A DNA stretch of 64,000 bases, taken from positions 1-64,000 of the forward strand of contig NZ_JBMPGS010000007.1 in assembly GCF_049680855.1 (NCBI RefSeq). Direction: 5' to 3'. Numbering within the stretch: the first letter of the stretch is position 1; the number at the start of each line of letters is the position of its first letter. Positions 1 to 8,761 of the stretch are shown piece after piece. The notes beneath the pieces are model-generated. The model saw nothing but the letters and a program-made list of their open reading frames with translations, had not been told where the DNA came from and did not search any database. The position numbers and the translations under genes are program-made. This stretch comes from Salinimicrobium sp049680855. GTDB lineage: Bacteria; Bacteroidota; Bacteroidia; Flavobacteriales; Flavobacteriaceae.

Positions 1-1817
1 AACCAGCTCAAAGGTTGGTATTGCAGACTTAGGTCAATTCCTTTACGTTCGGTTTTACCGCTGGGTTCCACAATGCCTGCATCTCCAACATACACAAATT
101 CCTGTTCGAGGAAAAGGTACCAAAAAGCAGTATTTATGGTCATTTCAGAAATCGGCTTCCAGATCATCCCAAGATCGCTGCCATAAGCTGCCGGTAATAT
201 ATTTTCTGAAGCCCTTCGCACTACCACCCTCGTGTCATTTGAATGAAAGCCTTTACCAGATTTGAGGTAGAGCTGTAAATTATTTTTTGCATTGTAAAGA
301 AAATTAAGCTTTGGACTCAGGATTGTCTTTTCTTGAGAAAGCGTAGAATATTCCGCAGCGAGCCGGTCGTAGTACTGAAAATTGAAATGATCTAGACGAA
401 TTCCCGGATTTATGATCCATTTCCCTGAATGCAATGCAGCATTAAAATAACCGGCAAGGTTCGTCTCATTAATGTCTCCCAGGCTAAAGTAAGAGAGGGT
501 GGTGAGACGCTCATAGGTATGAGACAATTCATTCTCATCACTTTGATCATTTCTTAAGGAAATACCGGCTTGCAGGTCTCCATACCAGTCTTTAAGGCTA
601 AACCTGTGATTATATTCAGAATTTAACCCAAACATTGTCCTGGTTTCCTTCTGTTTTATCAGGTCTCCATATACAGGATCTTCAAGGAAAAAGGTGAAAT
701 TTGAAAACAGCAGAAAATCATATTCAGAATAATAGGCATTACTTTGAACAGAAGAATTTTCATCTATTTGATGGTCATATTCCAGAATTAAATTAGTGCG
801 TGAGGTTTCGCCTCCCTCGGTGTCATCTATGGCACCAAATCTTGAAATCAAACCACTTTCCACCGCCCGCACCGGAATTTGTCCCGAAGCGTCCCATTTG
901 CTGGTAAACCTGGAAAGGCTGGCTGTTAAAGAATTGTTAGCTCCTACCTTCCCTGCGTATTTTGCCATAAGGTTAATGCGGTTGAAATTCTGTGAGCTTT
1001 CAAAAGGGCCATCTGTAGCGAGGTATTCTGTAGCTATATATGCGCTGTGGTTGTAGTTGTCAAGAATGCTGAACATCCCTAGCAGTCGTTTTGTATCAAA
1101 CTGTCCTGCTTCAGCTTTAATAAAACTATTTTCCAGCCTGTTTTTGGTCCTAAATGAAACAAAACCTGCGGTAGCAAAATTTCCTTTTTCGGTATTATAA
1201 GGGCCTTTTCCAAAGGAAATACCCTGAATTGCCTCCGGTATAAGGAAGTGCAAATCGCTATATCCCTGCCCGTGTGCATGAGAAACCATGTTCGCTGGCA
1301 TTCCATCTACATCTATACTTACATCTGTCCCGTGATCGATATCAAAGCCTCGCAAAAAGATTTGTTCGGCTTTCCCGCCCCCTGCATGTTGCCCAATGAT
1401 CATGCCCGGAACCTTCCGAAGAAGATCCTGCGAAGAAGTAACGGGGTTTATATTGGTATTTACTTTGCTGAAGAGCTCCAGGGAGTTGATTCCCGGCGCG
1501 ATGACCACTTCATTAATAAGGTTGAGTTTTTCCTGGATCTCAATACGATTATCGTTGGCGCGGGCAATAAATGTGCGGGTTTTATAACCAATATGACTTA
1601 CCTGAATGGAATCTCCCGTAGCTCCCGTGATGGAGAAATGTCCCAAGGAAGAAGTGTGCGTGTGATTATCATTATTAAGATTATGAACGTAAGCTCCTGA
1701 AACAGGAAATTTTTTGTTGTTTAGGATGATTCCCTGAATATTTTGCGCATTAACAGGTGAAAAACTGAATACAATAAAGGAGAGTAAAAAAATCTTGTAG
1801 AGGATCGAAAAGTGCAT
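1..1817 (-). CDS. TonB-dependent outer-membrane receptor, C-terminus cut by window edge
   Basis: About 605 residues are visible and the frame is open to base 1, so the end of the barrel lies outside. The chosen ATG at 1817 opens a clear signal peptide (residues 1-25, ending VNAQ). Residues about 26-110 form a carboxypeptidase-regulatory-like beta-sandwich, usual at the N-terminus of Bacteroidetes receptors. A plug domain follows, with TSSQDLLRKVPGM, FLRGFDIDHGTDV and VDGMPANMVSHAHGQGYSD, and then aromatic-rich barrel strands. The family imports ligands across the outer membrane using TonB energy. The ligand cannot be read from sequence. His-rich stretches (DNHTHT in the N-domain, SHAHGQG in the plug) hint at a metal or metal chelate, but that is inference. 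No SusD partner is visible. The receptor call is secure; the substrate is open. Confidence 0.93.
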   Translation of the reverse strand, partial: MHFSILYKIFLLSFIVFSFSPVNAQNIQGIILNNKKFPVSGAYVHNLNNDNHTHTSSLGHFSITGATGDSIQVSHIGYKTRTFIARANDNRIEIQEKLNLINEVVIAPGINSLELFSKVNTNINPVTSSQDLLRKVPGMIIGQHAGGGKAEQIFLRGFDIDHGTDVSIDVDGMPANMVSHAHGQGYSDLHFLIPEAIQGISFGKGPYNTEKGNFATAGFVSFRTKNRLENSFIKAEAGQFDTKRLLGMFSILDNYNHSAYIATEYLATDGPFESSQNFNRINLMAKYAGKVGANNSLTASLSRFTSKWDASGQIPVRAVESGLISRFGAIDDTEGGETSRTNLILEYDHQIDENSSVQSNAYYSEYDFLLFSNFTFFLEDPVYGDLIKQKETRTMFGLNSEYNHRFSLKDWYGDLQAGISLRNDQSDENELSHTYERLTTLSYFSLGDINETNLAGYFNAALHSGKWIINPGIRLDHFNFQYYDRLAAEYSTLSQEKTILSPKLNFLYNAKNNLQLYLKSGKGFHSNDTRVVVRRASENILPAAYGSDLGMIWKPISEMTINTAFWYLFLEQEFVYVGDAGIVEPSGKTERKGIDLSLQYQPLSW

Positions 1818-2110
1818 GAAAGAGTGATTTTATTCGCACTGCAATTTTATAACATTCTTTTCAGTAATCAGCTAAAAAATGTTGGAGGTTTTGCTTCATT
1901 CCCGGTTTATCTTCACCAAGATCTTCAAGAAGTCTTTAAAATTAACTTCGGATATTTTAAAATGGTATTTATAGAAGTTTTTAAATAAAATGTTAGACTT
2001 ACGCTGTAAAAACTACGTAGGCTGTGGCGGAAGTAAGTTGAAATTGTTGCGAAAATTAGACTCTTCATGTTTAAAATAAATTATTTCATATGAATATGCC
2101 CCTGAAATTG
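1818..2110. other. intergenic region, no convincing gene
   Basis: This AT-rich stretch lies upstream of the receptor gene. Both strands hold only short frames broken by stops. It presumably contains the receptor promoter, but no clear TAnnTTTG element was found. Confidence 0.5.
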
Positions 2111-2144
2111 AAAAAGCCCGTAAATATTAAATTTACGGGCTTTT
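2111..2144 (-). terminator. rho-independent terminator after tRNA-Ser
   Basis: A near-perfect inverted repeat (AAAGCCCGTAAAT pairing with ATTTACGGGCTTT, 5-base loop) begins 3 bases past the tRNA 3' end. On the minus strand it ends in a T run. It fits an intrinsic terminator for the tRNA transcript. Confidence 0.85.
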
Positions 2145-2147
2145 CTG

Positions 2148-2232
2148 CGGAGAAAGAGGGATTCGAACCCCCGGAGGTGTGACCCTCAACAGTTTTCAAG
2201 ACTGCCGCATTCGACCACTCTGCCATTTCTCC
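2148..2232 (-). tRNA. tRNA-Ser (anticodon UGA)
   Basis: On the minus strand an 85-nt cloverleaf can be drawn. The acceptor GGAGAAA pairs with TTTCTCC and is followed by discriminator G. The anticodon loop is CTTGAAA with anticodon TGA, the variable arm is long as in class II tRNAs, and the T loop is GGTTCGAATCC. CCA is not encoded (the gene is followed by CAG), which is common in Bacteroidetes. UGA reads UCN serine codons. Confidence 0.95.
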
Positions 2233-2420
2233 TTAGCGGATGCAAATATAGAAAGCTTTTTCATTTCTAAAAAGGAATTTTTTCCTTTTTTAAAAGATAA
2301 TTTTATAGGTTCTGAAAAACAGGTAATTACATTTCATTTCATTTTTGTCAATTCAGCGATTTATAAAAAACCTGTGTGATATTTCAAAATACACTTATCT
2401 TGCTACTTAAAAAAGATACT

Positions 2421-3299
2421 ATGGCCTCAGGATTTTTTGCGCTTTTGGATGACATTGCAACTCTAATGGATGACGTGGCTGTTTTGGGAAAGCTCGCCGG
2501 AAAGAAAACCGCCGGAATTTTAGGAGATGATCTTGCCGTAAATGCCGAAAAAGCCTCCGGATTCATGTCTTCAAGGGAATTACCGGTACTTTGGGCAATT
2601 ACAAAGGGCTCTTTTCTAAACAAGCTCATCATATTGCCGCTGGCATTTTTACTAAGTGCCTATGTACCTTCGGTAATTACCCTTATTCTCATTTTTGGCG
2701 GACTATATCTGGCCTACGAGGGTGCAGAAAAGATAAATGAATTTTTCTTTCCTCATGCTCATAAAGAGGAAGCTCCAAAACTTGAGAAAATTTCAAAAGA
2801 GGAGGTGTTACGTAGGGAAAAGGAGAAAATAAAATCGGCTATTGTAACAGATTTTATACTTTCTGTAGAGATTATCATCATCGCCCTGGGAACTGTTACC
2901 GGTGAGCCAATCCTCAACCAAATTCTTGTGGTAAGCTTTATCGCGCTGCTGGCCACAGTGGGAGTTTATGGTATTGTGGCACTTATTGTAAGAATGGATG
3001 AATTTGGTGCAAAACTTATCGAACTAAATGATAGGAAAAACAGCATTTCTGATAAAATTGGGAATTTCCTGATTAATGCTCTGCCCAAAGTGATCAAAGG
3101 GCTTTCTGTAATTGGAACTATAGCTTTGTTGCTGGTTTCCGGAGGAATTTTTGTTCATAACATTCATTTTTTGCACGATCTTTTCGAAAATCTTCCGGGA
3201 CTTCTCGTGGAATTTTTAACCGGTCTGGTGGTTGGAGCTCTAGTTCTCCTGGTTATTAAAGGAATCAGCAGGATCTGGATACAAATAAAGAGCAAATAA
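2421..3299 (+). CDS. DUF808 family membrane protein (YedI-like)
   Basis: Predicted 292-residue inner-membrane protein. The ATG at 2421 is preferred over upstream alternatives because the family begins MASGFFALLDDIA, which is exactly what follows. Residues 1-60 hold the conserved segment with DDIATLMDDVA and KTAGILGDDLAVNA. Five or so hydrophobic segments follow (about 70-100, 140-158, 168-190, 222-245 and 263-283). The family is widespread and uncharacterised, so no function is assigned. A TATCTTGC element resembling a -7 box lies at 2396-2403, just before the start. Family assignment is confident from the N-terminal signature and length. Confidence 0.9.
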   Translation: MASGFFALLDDIATLMDDVAVLGKLAGKKTAGILGDDLAVNAEKASGFMSSRELPVLWAITKGSFLNKLIILPLAFLLSAYVPSVITLILIFGGLYLAYEGAEKINEFFFPHAHKEEAPKLEKISKEEVLRREKEKIKSAIVTDFILSVEIIIIALGTVTGEPILNQILVVSFIALLATVGVYGIVALIVRMDEFGAKLIELNDRKNSISDKIGNFLINALPKVIKGLSVIGTIALLLVSGGIFVHNIHFLHDLFENLPGLLVEFLTGLVVGALVLLVIKGISRIWIQIKSK

Positions 3300-3360
3300 T
3301 TATCTGGTTCAAAGATGATATAGTTTTCTCAAGGTTTCAGTTTAAAAAATGATCTGGAAG

Positions 3361-3395
3361 AATACCTTCTAGAAATGCCATTTTTGACAGGTATT
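3361..3395. repeat. intergenic hairpin of the AAAAATGNCATTTTT-core family
   Basis: The outer stem is AATACCT paired with AGGTATT. The inner part is AGAAATG-C-CATTTTT. It sits 62 bases after the DUF808 stop. One of about a dozen similar elements in the window (see findings). A terminator role is possible, but no long T tract follows on this strand. Confidence 0.6.
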
Positions 3396-3520
3396 ATATT
3401 TGACTCTTTAAAGTGGATTTTAACTTCTTCTGAATTATTGAAAATCAGTACGCTAAGATCAAAACTTAAAATTGTGAATATCTCTTGAGCGATAAGTTTA
3501 TGCCCGCCTGCTGAAAAATC

Positions 3521-3528
3521 TATATTTG
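3521..3528 (+). promoter_or_regulatory. -7 promoter element TATATTTG
   Basis: Matches the Bacteroidetes -7 consensus TAnnTTTG. It is 11 bases before the ATG at 3540 and 20 before the ATG at 3549, so the second ATG leaves a more usual short leader. No good -33 TTG was found at the expected spacing. Confidence 0.5.
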
Positions 3529-3548
3529 GCACCCTAAAAATGAAAACT

Positions 3549-4067
3549 ATGAGCGTAACCTGGTATGAATGTAAGGTGAAATACAGAAAAACACACGAAA
3601 CCGGAGAACAGAAGGTCACAACAGATACTTATTTGCTGGATGCTGTTTCTTATACGGAAGCAGAAACCAGAATAACCGAAGAAATGGCTGCTTACACCAG
3701 CGAGGAATTCAGGATCATGAACATCAAAGTTGCCAACTTCTCTGAAGTGCACCCATTTGAAAATTCCGATCGCTGGTTCAAATCTAAAGTGTCCCTGGTG
3801 GCACTTGATGAAGAAAGTGGAAAAGAAAAGAAAACTAATATTTATCTTTTGGTGCAGGCAAACGATGTAAAGGAAGCTTTTGAGAATACTACTAAAGCGA
3901 TGCAGGATACAATGGGGGATTACACAATTCCAGCTATTACCGAATCTCCTATTCTGGATGTTTTTCCATATTTTTCAGGAGAAGAAGAGCAACTGGAAAA
4001 ATTTAATATGATAGATAAACAGGAAACGGTAGAGGAAGAAGTGATAGAAGAGACGGCTACTGCCTGA
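3549..4067 (+). CDS. DUF4494 domain-containing protein
   Basis: A 172-residue soluble protein (175 if the ATG at 3540 is used). The start at 3549 is preferred because of the -7 element at 3521-3528. The N-terminal WYECKVKYRKTHETGEQK, with DAVSYTEAETRITEEM following, is the signature of DUF4494, a Bacteroidetes-restricted family. Residues about 75-140 repeat a similar beta-rich unit (WFKSKVSLVALDEESGKEKK). The C-terminus is acidic and low complexity (VEEEVIEETATA), probably disordered. No function is known for the family. It appears to be a single-gene unit with its own terminator. Confidence 0.88.
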   Translation: MSVTWYECKVKYRKTHETGEQKVTTDTYLLDAVSYTEAETRITEEMAAYTSEEFRIMNIKVANFSEVHPFENSDRWFKSKVSLVALDEESGKEKKTNIYLLVQANDVKEAFENTTKAMQDTMGDYTIPAITESPILDVFPYFSGEEEQLEKFNMIDKQETVEEEVIEETATA

Positions 4068-4088
4068 TATTTTCTAAGCCGAAATTTT

Positions 4089-4128
4089 AAAGAGGTTGTT
4101 TAATCGTACAAACAACCTCTTTTTTTTT
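4089..4128 (+). terminator. rho-independent terminator
   Basis: The hairpin AAAGAGGTTGTTT / AAACAACCTCTTT is followed by nine or more T residues. It lies about 20 bases after the DUF4494 stop and is a textbook intrinsic terminator. Confidence 0.9.
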
Positions 4129-4258
4129 GTCTGGTTTTGATGTTTTAGATGGCAATTATGGATTATTTTCAGGAGAACTTGGGCTATGCGGCTTCTTTTC
4201 AGGACAAAATCCTTATCTTAAGCCTAGCTTTCACTATTAACCGCCCGGGCATTATACT

Positions 4259-5692
4259 ATGAAAATACTTCTTACAGGAGCCACTGGATATATTGGTAAA
4301 CGCCTGCTCCCGGTACTGGTAAACAAGGGTCATGAAGTTGTTTGTTGCGTGCGGGATGTTAATAGGTTTAATCCTCCTGAATCCCTTAGCAGAAAGATCT
4401 CTGTTATTGAAGCAGATCTTCTGGACAGAAATTCTCTCAAAAAGATTCCAAAAGATATTAACGGCGCTTATTACCTGGTACATTCCATGTCATCATCAGA
4501 TGATTATAAGCAAACAGAAGAGGATTCTGCTGTTAATTTCAGAAATGCCTTAAATGCTACTAATGTTCAGCATGTTGTTTACCTCGGGGGAATTGTGAAT
4601 AAGGAAAACCTTTCTGAACATCTTTCCTCCCGAAAAAATGTGGAAACCCAGTTGGAAAAAGGTGATTATCACTTCACTTCTCTAAGAGCGGGAATAATAA
4701 TTGGCTCGGGAAGTGCTTCTTTTGAGATCATTCGTGACCTGGTTGAGAAACTACCTGTAATGGTGGCTCCAAAATGGTTGAAAACAAAATGCCAACCAAT
4801 TGGGATTGCAGATGTAATTCGTATTCTTTCAGGCTCCATCTTTCTCAAAGAAACTTTTGATCGCATTTTTGACATCTGCGGTCCAGATATTCTCACTTAT
4901 AAGCAAATGCTTCTGGGTTATGCGCAGGTAAGAAATCTTCAACGCCGCATCATAACGGTTCCTGTCATGTCTCCGCGATTGTCTTCCTACTGGCTGTACT
5001 TTGTGACCTCTACATCTTTCAAACTCGCACAAAACCTGGTGGATAGTATGAAAGTAGAAGTGGTTTGCCAACACACAGGGATTAAAGATATTTTAGGCAT
5101 CACTCCAATAGGTTATCACAAGGCGATAGAAAAAGCATTTGCCAAAATTGAATCTGCTGAAATTGAATCTAGTTGGAAAGATTCAAATGTGAGCAGTGAT
5201 CTTGATATGAAAATATCAGATTTTATCCAGGTGCCGGAGTATGGCTGCTTTCGCGACCGCCGTGTGATGAAGATCAATAATATGGAACATTCCCTGAAAC
5301 AGATTTGGGGCATCGGTGGAAAAAACGGCTGGTACTACGGAAACTGGCTGTGGGAGATTCGCGGGGTTTTGGATAAAATGGCCGGTGGTGTGGGATTGCG
5401 CAGAGGGCGCACGAATCAACATAAGATAGAAGCGGGCGATACACTAGATTTTTGGAGAGTTTTATATGCGAATAGGGAAGAGGGCAGACTCTTATTATTT
5501 GCCGAAATGAAATTACCGGGAGAAGCCTGGCTGGAATTTAAAATCGAAGGAGAGAATTTGATCCAGACGGCTACTTTCAGGCCTTTAGGACTGGCAGGAA
5601 GGCTTTACTGGTATTCTGTTTACCCGTTCCATGGGTTCATCTTTAAAGGTTTGATCACTCAATTAACAGCCCATGAAGAGAAACGAAATTAG
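4259..5692 (+). CDS. NAD(P)-binding SDR-type protein with C-terminal DUF2867
   Basis: 477 residues. The N-terminus is an atypical short-chain-dehydrogenase Rossmann fold with GATGYIGKRLLP at residues 7-18, followed by YLVHSM and YLGGIV strand motifs of the NmrA/epimerase type. Residues about 330-475 match DUF2867 (IWGIGGKNGWYYGNWLW, RRGRTNQHKIEAGDTLDFWRV, MKLPGEAWLEFKI). This two-domain arrangement is common and annotated only as an SDR family oxidoreductase; the substrate is unknown. The gene stands alone between the terminator at 4128 and a convergent minus-strand operon. Confidence 0.88.
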   Translation: MKILLTGATGYIGKRLLPVLVNKGHEVVCCVRDVNRFNPPESLSRKISVIEADLLDRNSLKKIPKDINGAYYLVHSMSSSDDYKQTEEDSAVNFRNALNATNVQHVVYLGGIVNKENLSEHLSSRKNVETQLEKGDYHFTSLRAGIIIGSGSASFEIIRDLVEKLPVMVAPKWLKTKCQPIGIADVIRILSGSIFLKETFDRIFDICGPDILTYKQMLLGYAQVRNLQRRIITVPVMSPRLSSYWLYFVTSTSFKLAQNLVDSMKVEVVCQHTGIKDILGITPIGYHKAIEKAFAKIESAEIESSWKDSNVSSDLDMKISDFIQVPEYGCFRDRRVMKINNMEHSLKQIWGIGGKNGWYYGNWLWEIRGVLDKMAGGVGLRRGRTNQHKIEAGDTLDFWRVLYANREEGRLLLFAEMKLPGEAWLEFKIEGENLIQTATFRPLGLAGRLYWYSVYPFHGFIFKGLITQLTAHEEKRN

Positions 5693-5729
5693 AAATCCCT
5701 TTCAAAAATGTCATTTTTAAAAAGGATTT
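5693..5729. repeat. convergent intergenic hairpin, AAAAATGNCATTTTT core; likely bidirectional terminator
   Basis: The outer stem AAATCC/GGATTT surrounds five partly paired bases and the core AAAAATG-T-CATTTTT, total 37 nt. It begins directly after the stop of the DUF2867 protein gene and lies 29 bases beyond the end of the opposing gene. Its position between convergent genes suggests transcription termination in both directions. Confidence 0.65.
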
Positions 5730-5757
5730 TTAGCTGATGTTCTTTTGAAAATCGGGT

Positions 5758-6114
5758 TTAAATAATTATAGCATCGGTAATGGCTCCCACCACCGCTAAA
5801 AGAATAGCAAGCCACAGGGAAGGAGCAAAGCCTCTTGTAGTGAAGTCTGTGCTAAACTTGTCTGCCAATTCTATGATAAGAGCGTATGCTATAATTCGGG
5901 TGACGAACCCCAGCCCGAGAAAATAGAATATTCCAAGGGTTGCTATGTCAAGCACGAGGGTTAGAATCCAACTCAAAAAGAAACTGAGAACCCCAATCAT
6001 TAGTGCCACAATAAGCGCAGTTTTAAACCCCTGTAATTCTACTTTGGGCATATATTTGGCAGCAATTAAAAGTACCGCTGCATCTATTACGATATGGATC
6101 AACCATTCAATCAT
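5758..6114 (-). CDS. small four-helix membrane protein, phage-holin superfamily IV-like (YvlD type)
   Basis: 118 residues, almost entirely hydrophobic, with four predicted transmembrane segments (about 5-22, 30-55, 58-82 and 98-117). The WLIHIVIDAAVLLIAAKYMP start and GILSFFLSW-like second helix resemble the membrane family grouped as mycobacteriophage holin superfamily IV / YvlD. Despite the name these are chromosomal proteins of unknown role, and nothing here points to lysis. It is the third gene of a minus-strand operon, 15 bases after the oxidoreductase gene. Confidence 0.7.
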   Translation of the reverse strand: MIEWLIHIVIDAAVLLIAAKYMPKVELQGFKTALIVALMIGVLSFFLSWILTLVLDIATLGIFYFLGLGFVTRIIAYALIIELADKFSTDFTTRGFAPSLWLAILLAVVGAITDAIII

Positions 6115-6129
6115 ATAAATTGGATTTAA

Positions 6130-6789
6130 TTACTCTTCGGTATTACTTATTTTTTTCGCCTTTTCCTGGAGTTCATTCACATTGGCGGGATACGGATTTT
6201 CTTTTAAGGTTGTGGCAAGGTGTACGAGGTTATAAACCATCATATACAATGTCTTGTTTGTGAAAAAGTGCTTGTCTCCATTAGCTTCAATATACGCAGG
6301 GCCAGGACCGGCTTTTCCAACGTAATAACTAAAGGAATTCACTGGAATGCTAAAACCATGCTCCTGAAGATCAAAAAGTATGCTTGAAATCGCCTTTTTT
6401 GCACCATCTTCATTTCCATCTACCATAACCCCTGCGACTTTATTAAAAGTAGGGTACTGGCCTGTTTCTTCATCGGCTTCATTCCATATCCCGTCAAAGC
6501 GTTCTGCGACAATTTTAGCAATAGAACTACGGTCGCCGCGCCAAATAGGAGTAGCGATGATCATAATATCGCTTTCTTTGACTTTTTTGAGGATTTTTGG
6601 CCAGCCGTCGCCTTCGCCTTCATCAGAAGTGTTTCCCACTTTCACATCATGATCTACTACACGAATGCTTTCGGTTTCTACATCGAGTTCCTTGAAGATC
6701 TTTTCAGCGTTGCTTATGTAGGCCGCTGTGTTAGAAGTCTCGGGTGATTTTTTTAAGGTACAGTTTAAAAAGAGTGCTTTTAATGCCAT
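6130..6789 (-). CDS. NAD(P)H-dependent oxidoreductase, flavodoxin-fold FMN reductase
   Basis: 219 residues with a flavodoxin-like fold. ALKALFLNCTLKKSPETSNT at the N-terminus forms the first strand and phosphate-binding loop for FMN. ESDIMIIATPIWRGDRSSIAK is the second FMN contact region of the NADPH-dependent FMN reductase family. The product probably reduces free flavin or quinone-like substrates; the true substrate is unknown. It is the middle gene of the SDR-reductase-membrane protein operon, 27 bases after the SDR gene. Co-transcription with another NAD(P) enzyme suggests a redox or general stress role (inference). Confidence 0.82.
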   Translation of the reverse strand: MALKALFLNCTLKKSPETSNTAAYISNAEKIFKELDVETESIRVVDHDVKVGNTSDEGEGDGWPKILKKVKESDIMIIATPIWRGDRSSIAKIVAERFDGIWNEADEETGQYPTFNKVAGVMVDGNEDGAKKAISSILFDLQEHGFSIPVNSFSYYVGKAGPGPAYIEANGDKHFFTNKTLYMMVYNLVHLATTLKENPYPANVNELQEKAKKISNTEE

Positions 6790-6816
6790 TTTTAAATAGT
6801 TATTTTAGGTTAGTTT

Positions 6817-7680
6817 TTAGCGCTTCTCGGTAGCGCCTTCTTTTTTATGTTTTAAATTGATGCTGCCTTTAGGCTTTTTCTTCAGTTTAGAAGGAACTTC
6901 AGATCCTACCGGTCCTTTAGAAATTGTGATTCCACCATCAACCGAATAGATCGCTCCTGTAATGTAAGAAGCTTCATCTGAGGCCAGGAAGAGATATACA
7001 TTGGCGATTTCTTCGGGAGTACCACGGCGTCCCAATGGGGTGGCTTTGATCATCGTTTTTTCGGTCTTTTTGTCCAAATCGCTGGTTTCCTTATGCGTCC
7101 ATGCAGTATCGATTGGCCCAGGTGCGACACAATTTGCACGAATGCCGTTTTTGGCCTGCTCTACCGCAACTCCTTTAATAAAAGAATGTATGAAACCTTT
7201 TGTGCCGCCATACGGGGTCACCTTCGGAATTCCTATTTTTCCGGCTTCAGATCCTGCCGCAACTATATTTCCTCTTGATTTCTTTAAATGTGGAATTGCA
7301 TATTTGGTCATTAAAAATGTGGTTCTAAGATTGTTTTTCAGCAGATTGTCGAACGCATCTGGAGAAAAAGCATCTACGGTATCTACTTCGGGATAAACGC
7401 CGGCGTTATTTATAAGAATATCCAGTTTTCCCCATCTCTTCACAGCGGTTTCTATAGCTTCTTTCGCATTATCTTCTGAGGAAATATCGGCTGAAAAGCC
7501 TAAAGCTTCCCCATTCGCATTTTTTATATCGTCTATAACTTCTTTTACAGGATCCTGCGGCATTCCCACCACCAGGACTTTTGCGCCTTCCAGTGCAAAT
7601 TTTTTTGAAATTGCTTCTCCAATTCCTGTGGCACCACCTGTTACTATTGCTACTTTTTCATCTAATCTTTTCATGTTCAT
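6817..7680 (-). CDS. SDR family oxidoreductase (glucose-dehydrogenase / general-stress type)
   Basis: 287 residues as drawn; the ATG two codons in (7674) is equally good. Classical short-chain dehydrogenase: cofactor loop VTGGATGIGE at about 13-22, NNAG, and catalytic YGGTK (Tyr-x3-Lys), with the catalytic Ser in AAGSEAGKIG. The C-terminus VDGGITISKGP is typical. A Lys-rich tail of about 30 residues (KLKKKPKGS, NLKHKKEG) extends beyond the usual family end of about 255 and may be disordered. The closest functional group is YhdF/GSP39-like general stress dehydrogenases, so the substrate is uncertain. First gene of a three-gene minus-strand operon, divergent from ku. Confidence 0.88.
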   Translation of the reverse strand: MNMKRLDEKVAIVTGGATGIGEAISKKFALEGAKVLVVGMPQDPVKEVIDDIKNANGEALGFSADISSEDNAKEAIETAVKRWGKLDILINNAGVYPEVDTVDAFSPDAFDNLLKNNLRTTFLMTKYAIPHLKKSRGNIVAAGSEAGKIGIPKVTPYGGTKGFIHSFIKGVAVEQAKNGIRANCVAPGPIDTAWTHKETSDLDKKTEKTMIKATPLGRRGTPEEIANVYLFLASDEASYITGAIYSVDGGITISKGPVGSEVPSKLKKKPKGSINLKHKKEGATEKR

Positions 7681-7714
7681 TCTGAATTTAAGGATTCATT
7701 TCTACTCATTTAAC

Positions 7715-7737
7715 TTCTGAAAATGGCATTTTTAGAA
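7715..7737. repeat. AAAAATGNCATTTTT-core hairpin in divergent SDR/ku intergenic region
   Basis: TTCT-GAAAATG-G-CATTTTT-AGAA forms a short hairpin 34 bases upstream of the SDR start. Unlike most members of this family it lies between divergent genes, so it is not simply a terminator there. Confidence 0.5.
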
Positions 7738-7961
7738 GCCATTTATTCCTAAGTTAGCAGGTTTAAAGCCCGATTCAAATTGATTTAAGAAACAATTAAA
7801 AGAGTTTCCTGAAAGATTAACGCCATTTTTCACTACGATAATTAAATGTAGGAGACCTTCTTATAAAGAATAAACGAAGGAGCGTTAAGGCTTTCCTAAT
7901 CCCTTCGGATAGCAACCAATTATAAATTAACTTGTGAAATACATACTTAAAAAAGGTGGTT

Positions 7962-8741
7962 ATGAGATCAATTTGGAATGGATCTATCAGTTTTGGCCTG
8001 GTTAGTATTCCCGTAAAAATTTATTCAGCTTCTGAAGACCGAAAGCTGGATTTGGATATGCTGGATAAAAGCGACCACTCCCGTATAAGGTATAAAAGGG
8101 TCAATGAAAAGACCGGGGAAGAGGTGGAGTGGAAAAATATTGTAAAAGGTTACAAGCAGGATGATTCATACACAGTTCTTTCTGATGAAGATTTTGAGCA
8201 GGCTAACGCAAAGAAAAGCCGAACGATTGATATTGAAGAGTTCATCAAGGAAGAAGACGTAGCCGATGTGCTTTTTAAAAAACCTTATTTCCTGGAGCCT
8301 CAAAAAGACGGGGAAAAATCATATAACCTTTTAAAGAATGCACTAAAAGATACCGGGAAACTTGGCGTTGCGACTTTTGTGATGCGGCAAAAAGAGAACC
8401 TAAGTCTTGTTGGCGTCTATGAAGACGCACTGGTATTGCATGTCATTAGATTTGCAGATGAAATAAGAAATCCCGCAGATCTTAAACTGCCGACAGATGT
8501 GAAGGTTTCCAAGAAAGAAGTAGATATGGCGAAATCTCTTATTGAACAATATACCGAAGAGTTTGATTTTGATAAGTATAAGAACGTTTACAATGAACAG
8601 CTGCTAAAGATCATTAAGGCAAAATCATCTGGCAAGAAAACCAAGATAGAGAAGTTTGAATCCAAACCAACTCCGGCAAAAGATCTTATGGCACAACTTA
8701 AAGCCAGCCTTGATAAGAAAAAGAAGAACAAAGCTTCTTAA
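7962..8741 (+). CDS. ku: Ku protein, non-homologous end-joining DNA-end binding
   Basis: 259 residues. The start at 7962 is chosen because the family begins MR(A/S)IW(K/N)GSISFGLVSIPVKIY; the purine-rich AAAAAGGTGGT before it looks like a rare Shine-Dalgarno site for this group. Bacterial Ku homodimers thread onto DNA double-strand ends and recruit ligase D. The Ku core spans about 1-215; the Lys-rich C-terminal tail (KKTKIEKFESKP, LDKKKKNK) matches the basic DNA-binding extension of bacterial Ku. ligD starts 20 bases after the stop, so the two form one operon. Very secure. Confidence 0.97.
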   Translation: MRSIWNGSISFGLVSIPVKIYSASEDRKLDLDMLDKSDHSRIRYKRVNEKTGEEVEWKNIVKGYKQDDSYTVLSDEDFEQANAKKSRTIDIEEFIKEEDVADVLFKKPYFLEPQKDGEKSYNLLKNALKDTGKLGVATFVMRQKENLSLVGVYEDALVLHVIRFADEIRNPADLKLPTDVKVSKKEVDMAKSLIEQYTEEFDFDKYKNVYNEQLLKIIKAKSSGKKTKIEKFESKPTPAKDLMAQLKASLDKKKKNKAS

Positions 8742-8761
8742 ACAGCAAATAAGCACCAAAA

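Noticed and set aside
2376..2420. Longer N-terminus for the DUF808 protein
   Set aside because: The family begins MASGFFALL at 2421; the upstream residues are poorly composed and overlap a possible -7 element.
5758..6114. Prophage holin
   Set aside because: The family name includes holin, but there are no phage genes nearby and the gene is in an operon with metabolic oxidoreductases.
7956..7961. GTG start two codons before ku
   Set aside because: The ATG at 7962 matches the conserved Ku N-terminus, and the GTG lies within a purine-rich ribosome-binding stretch.
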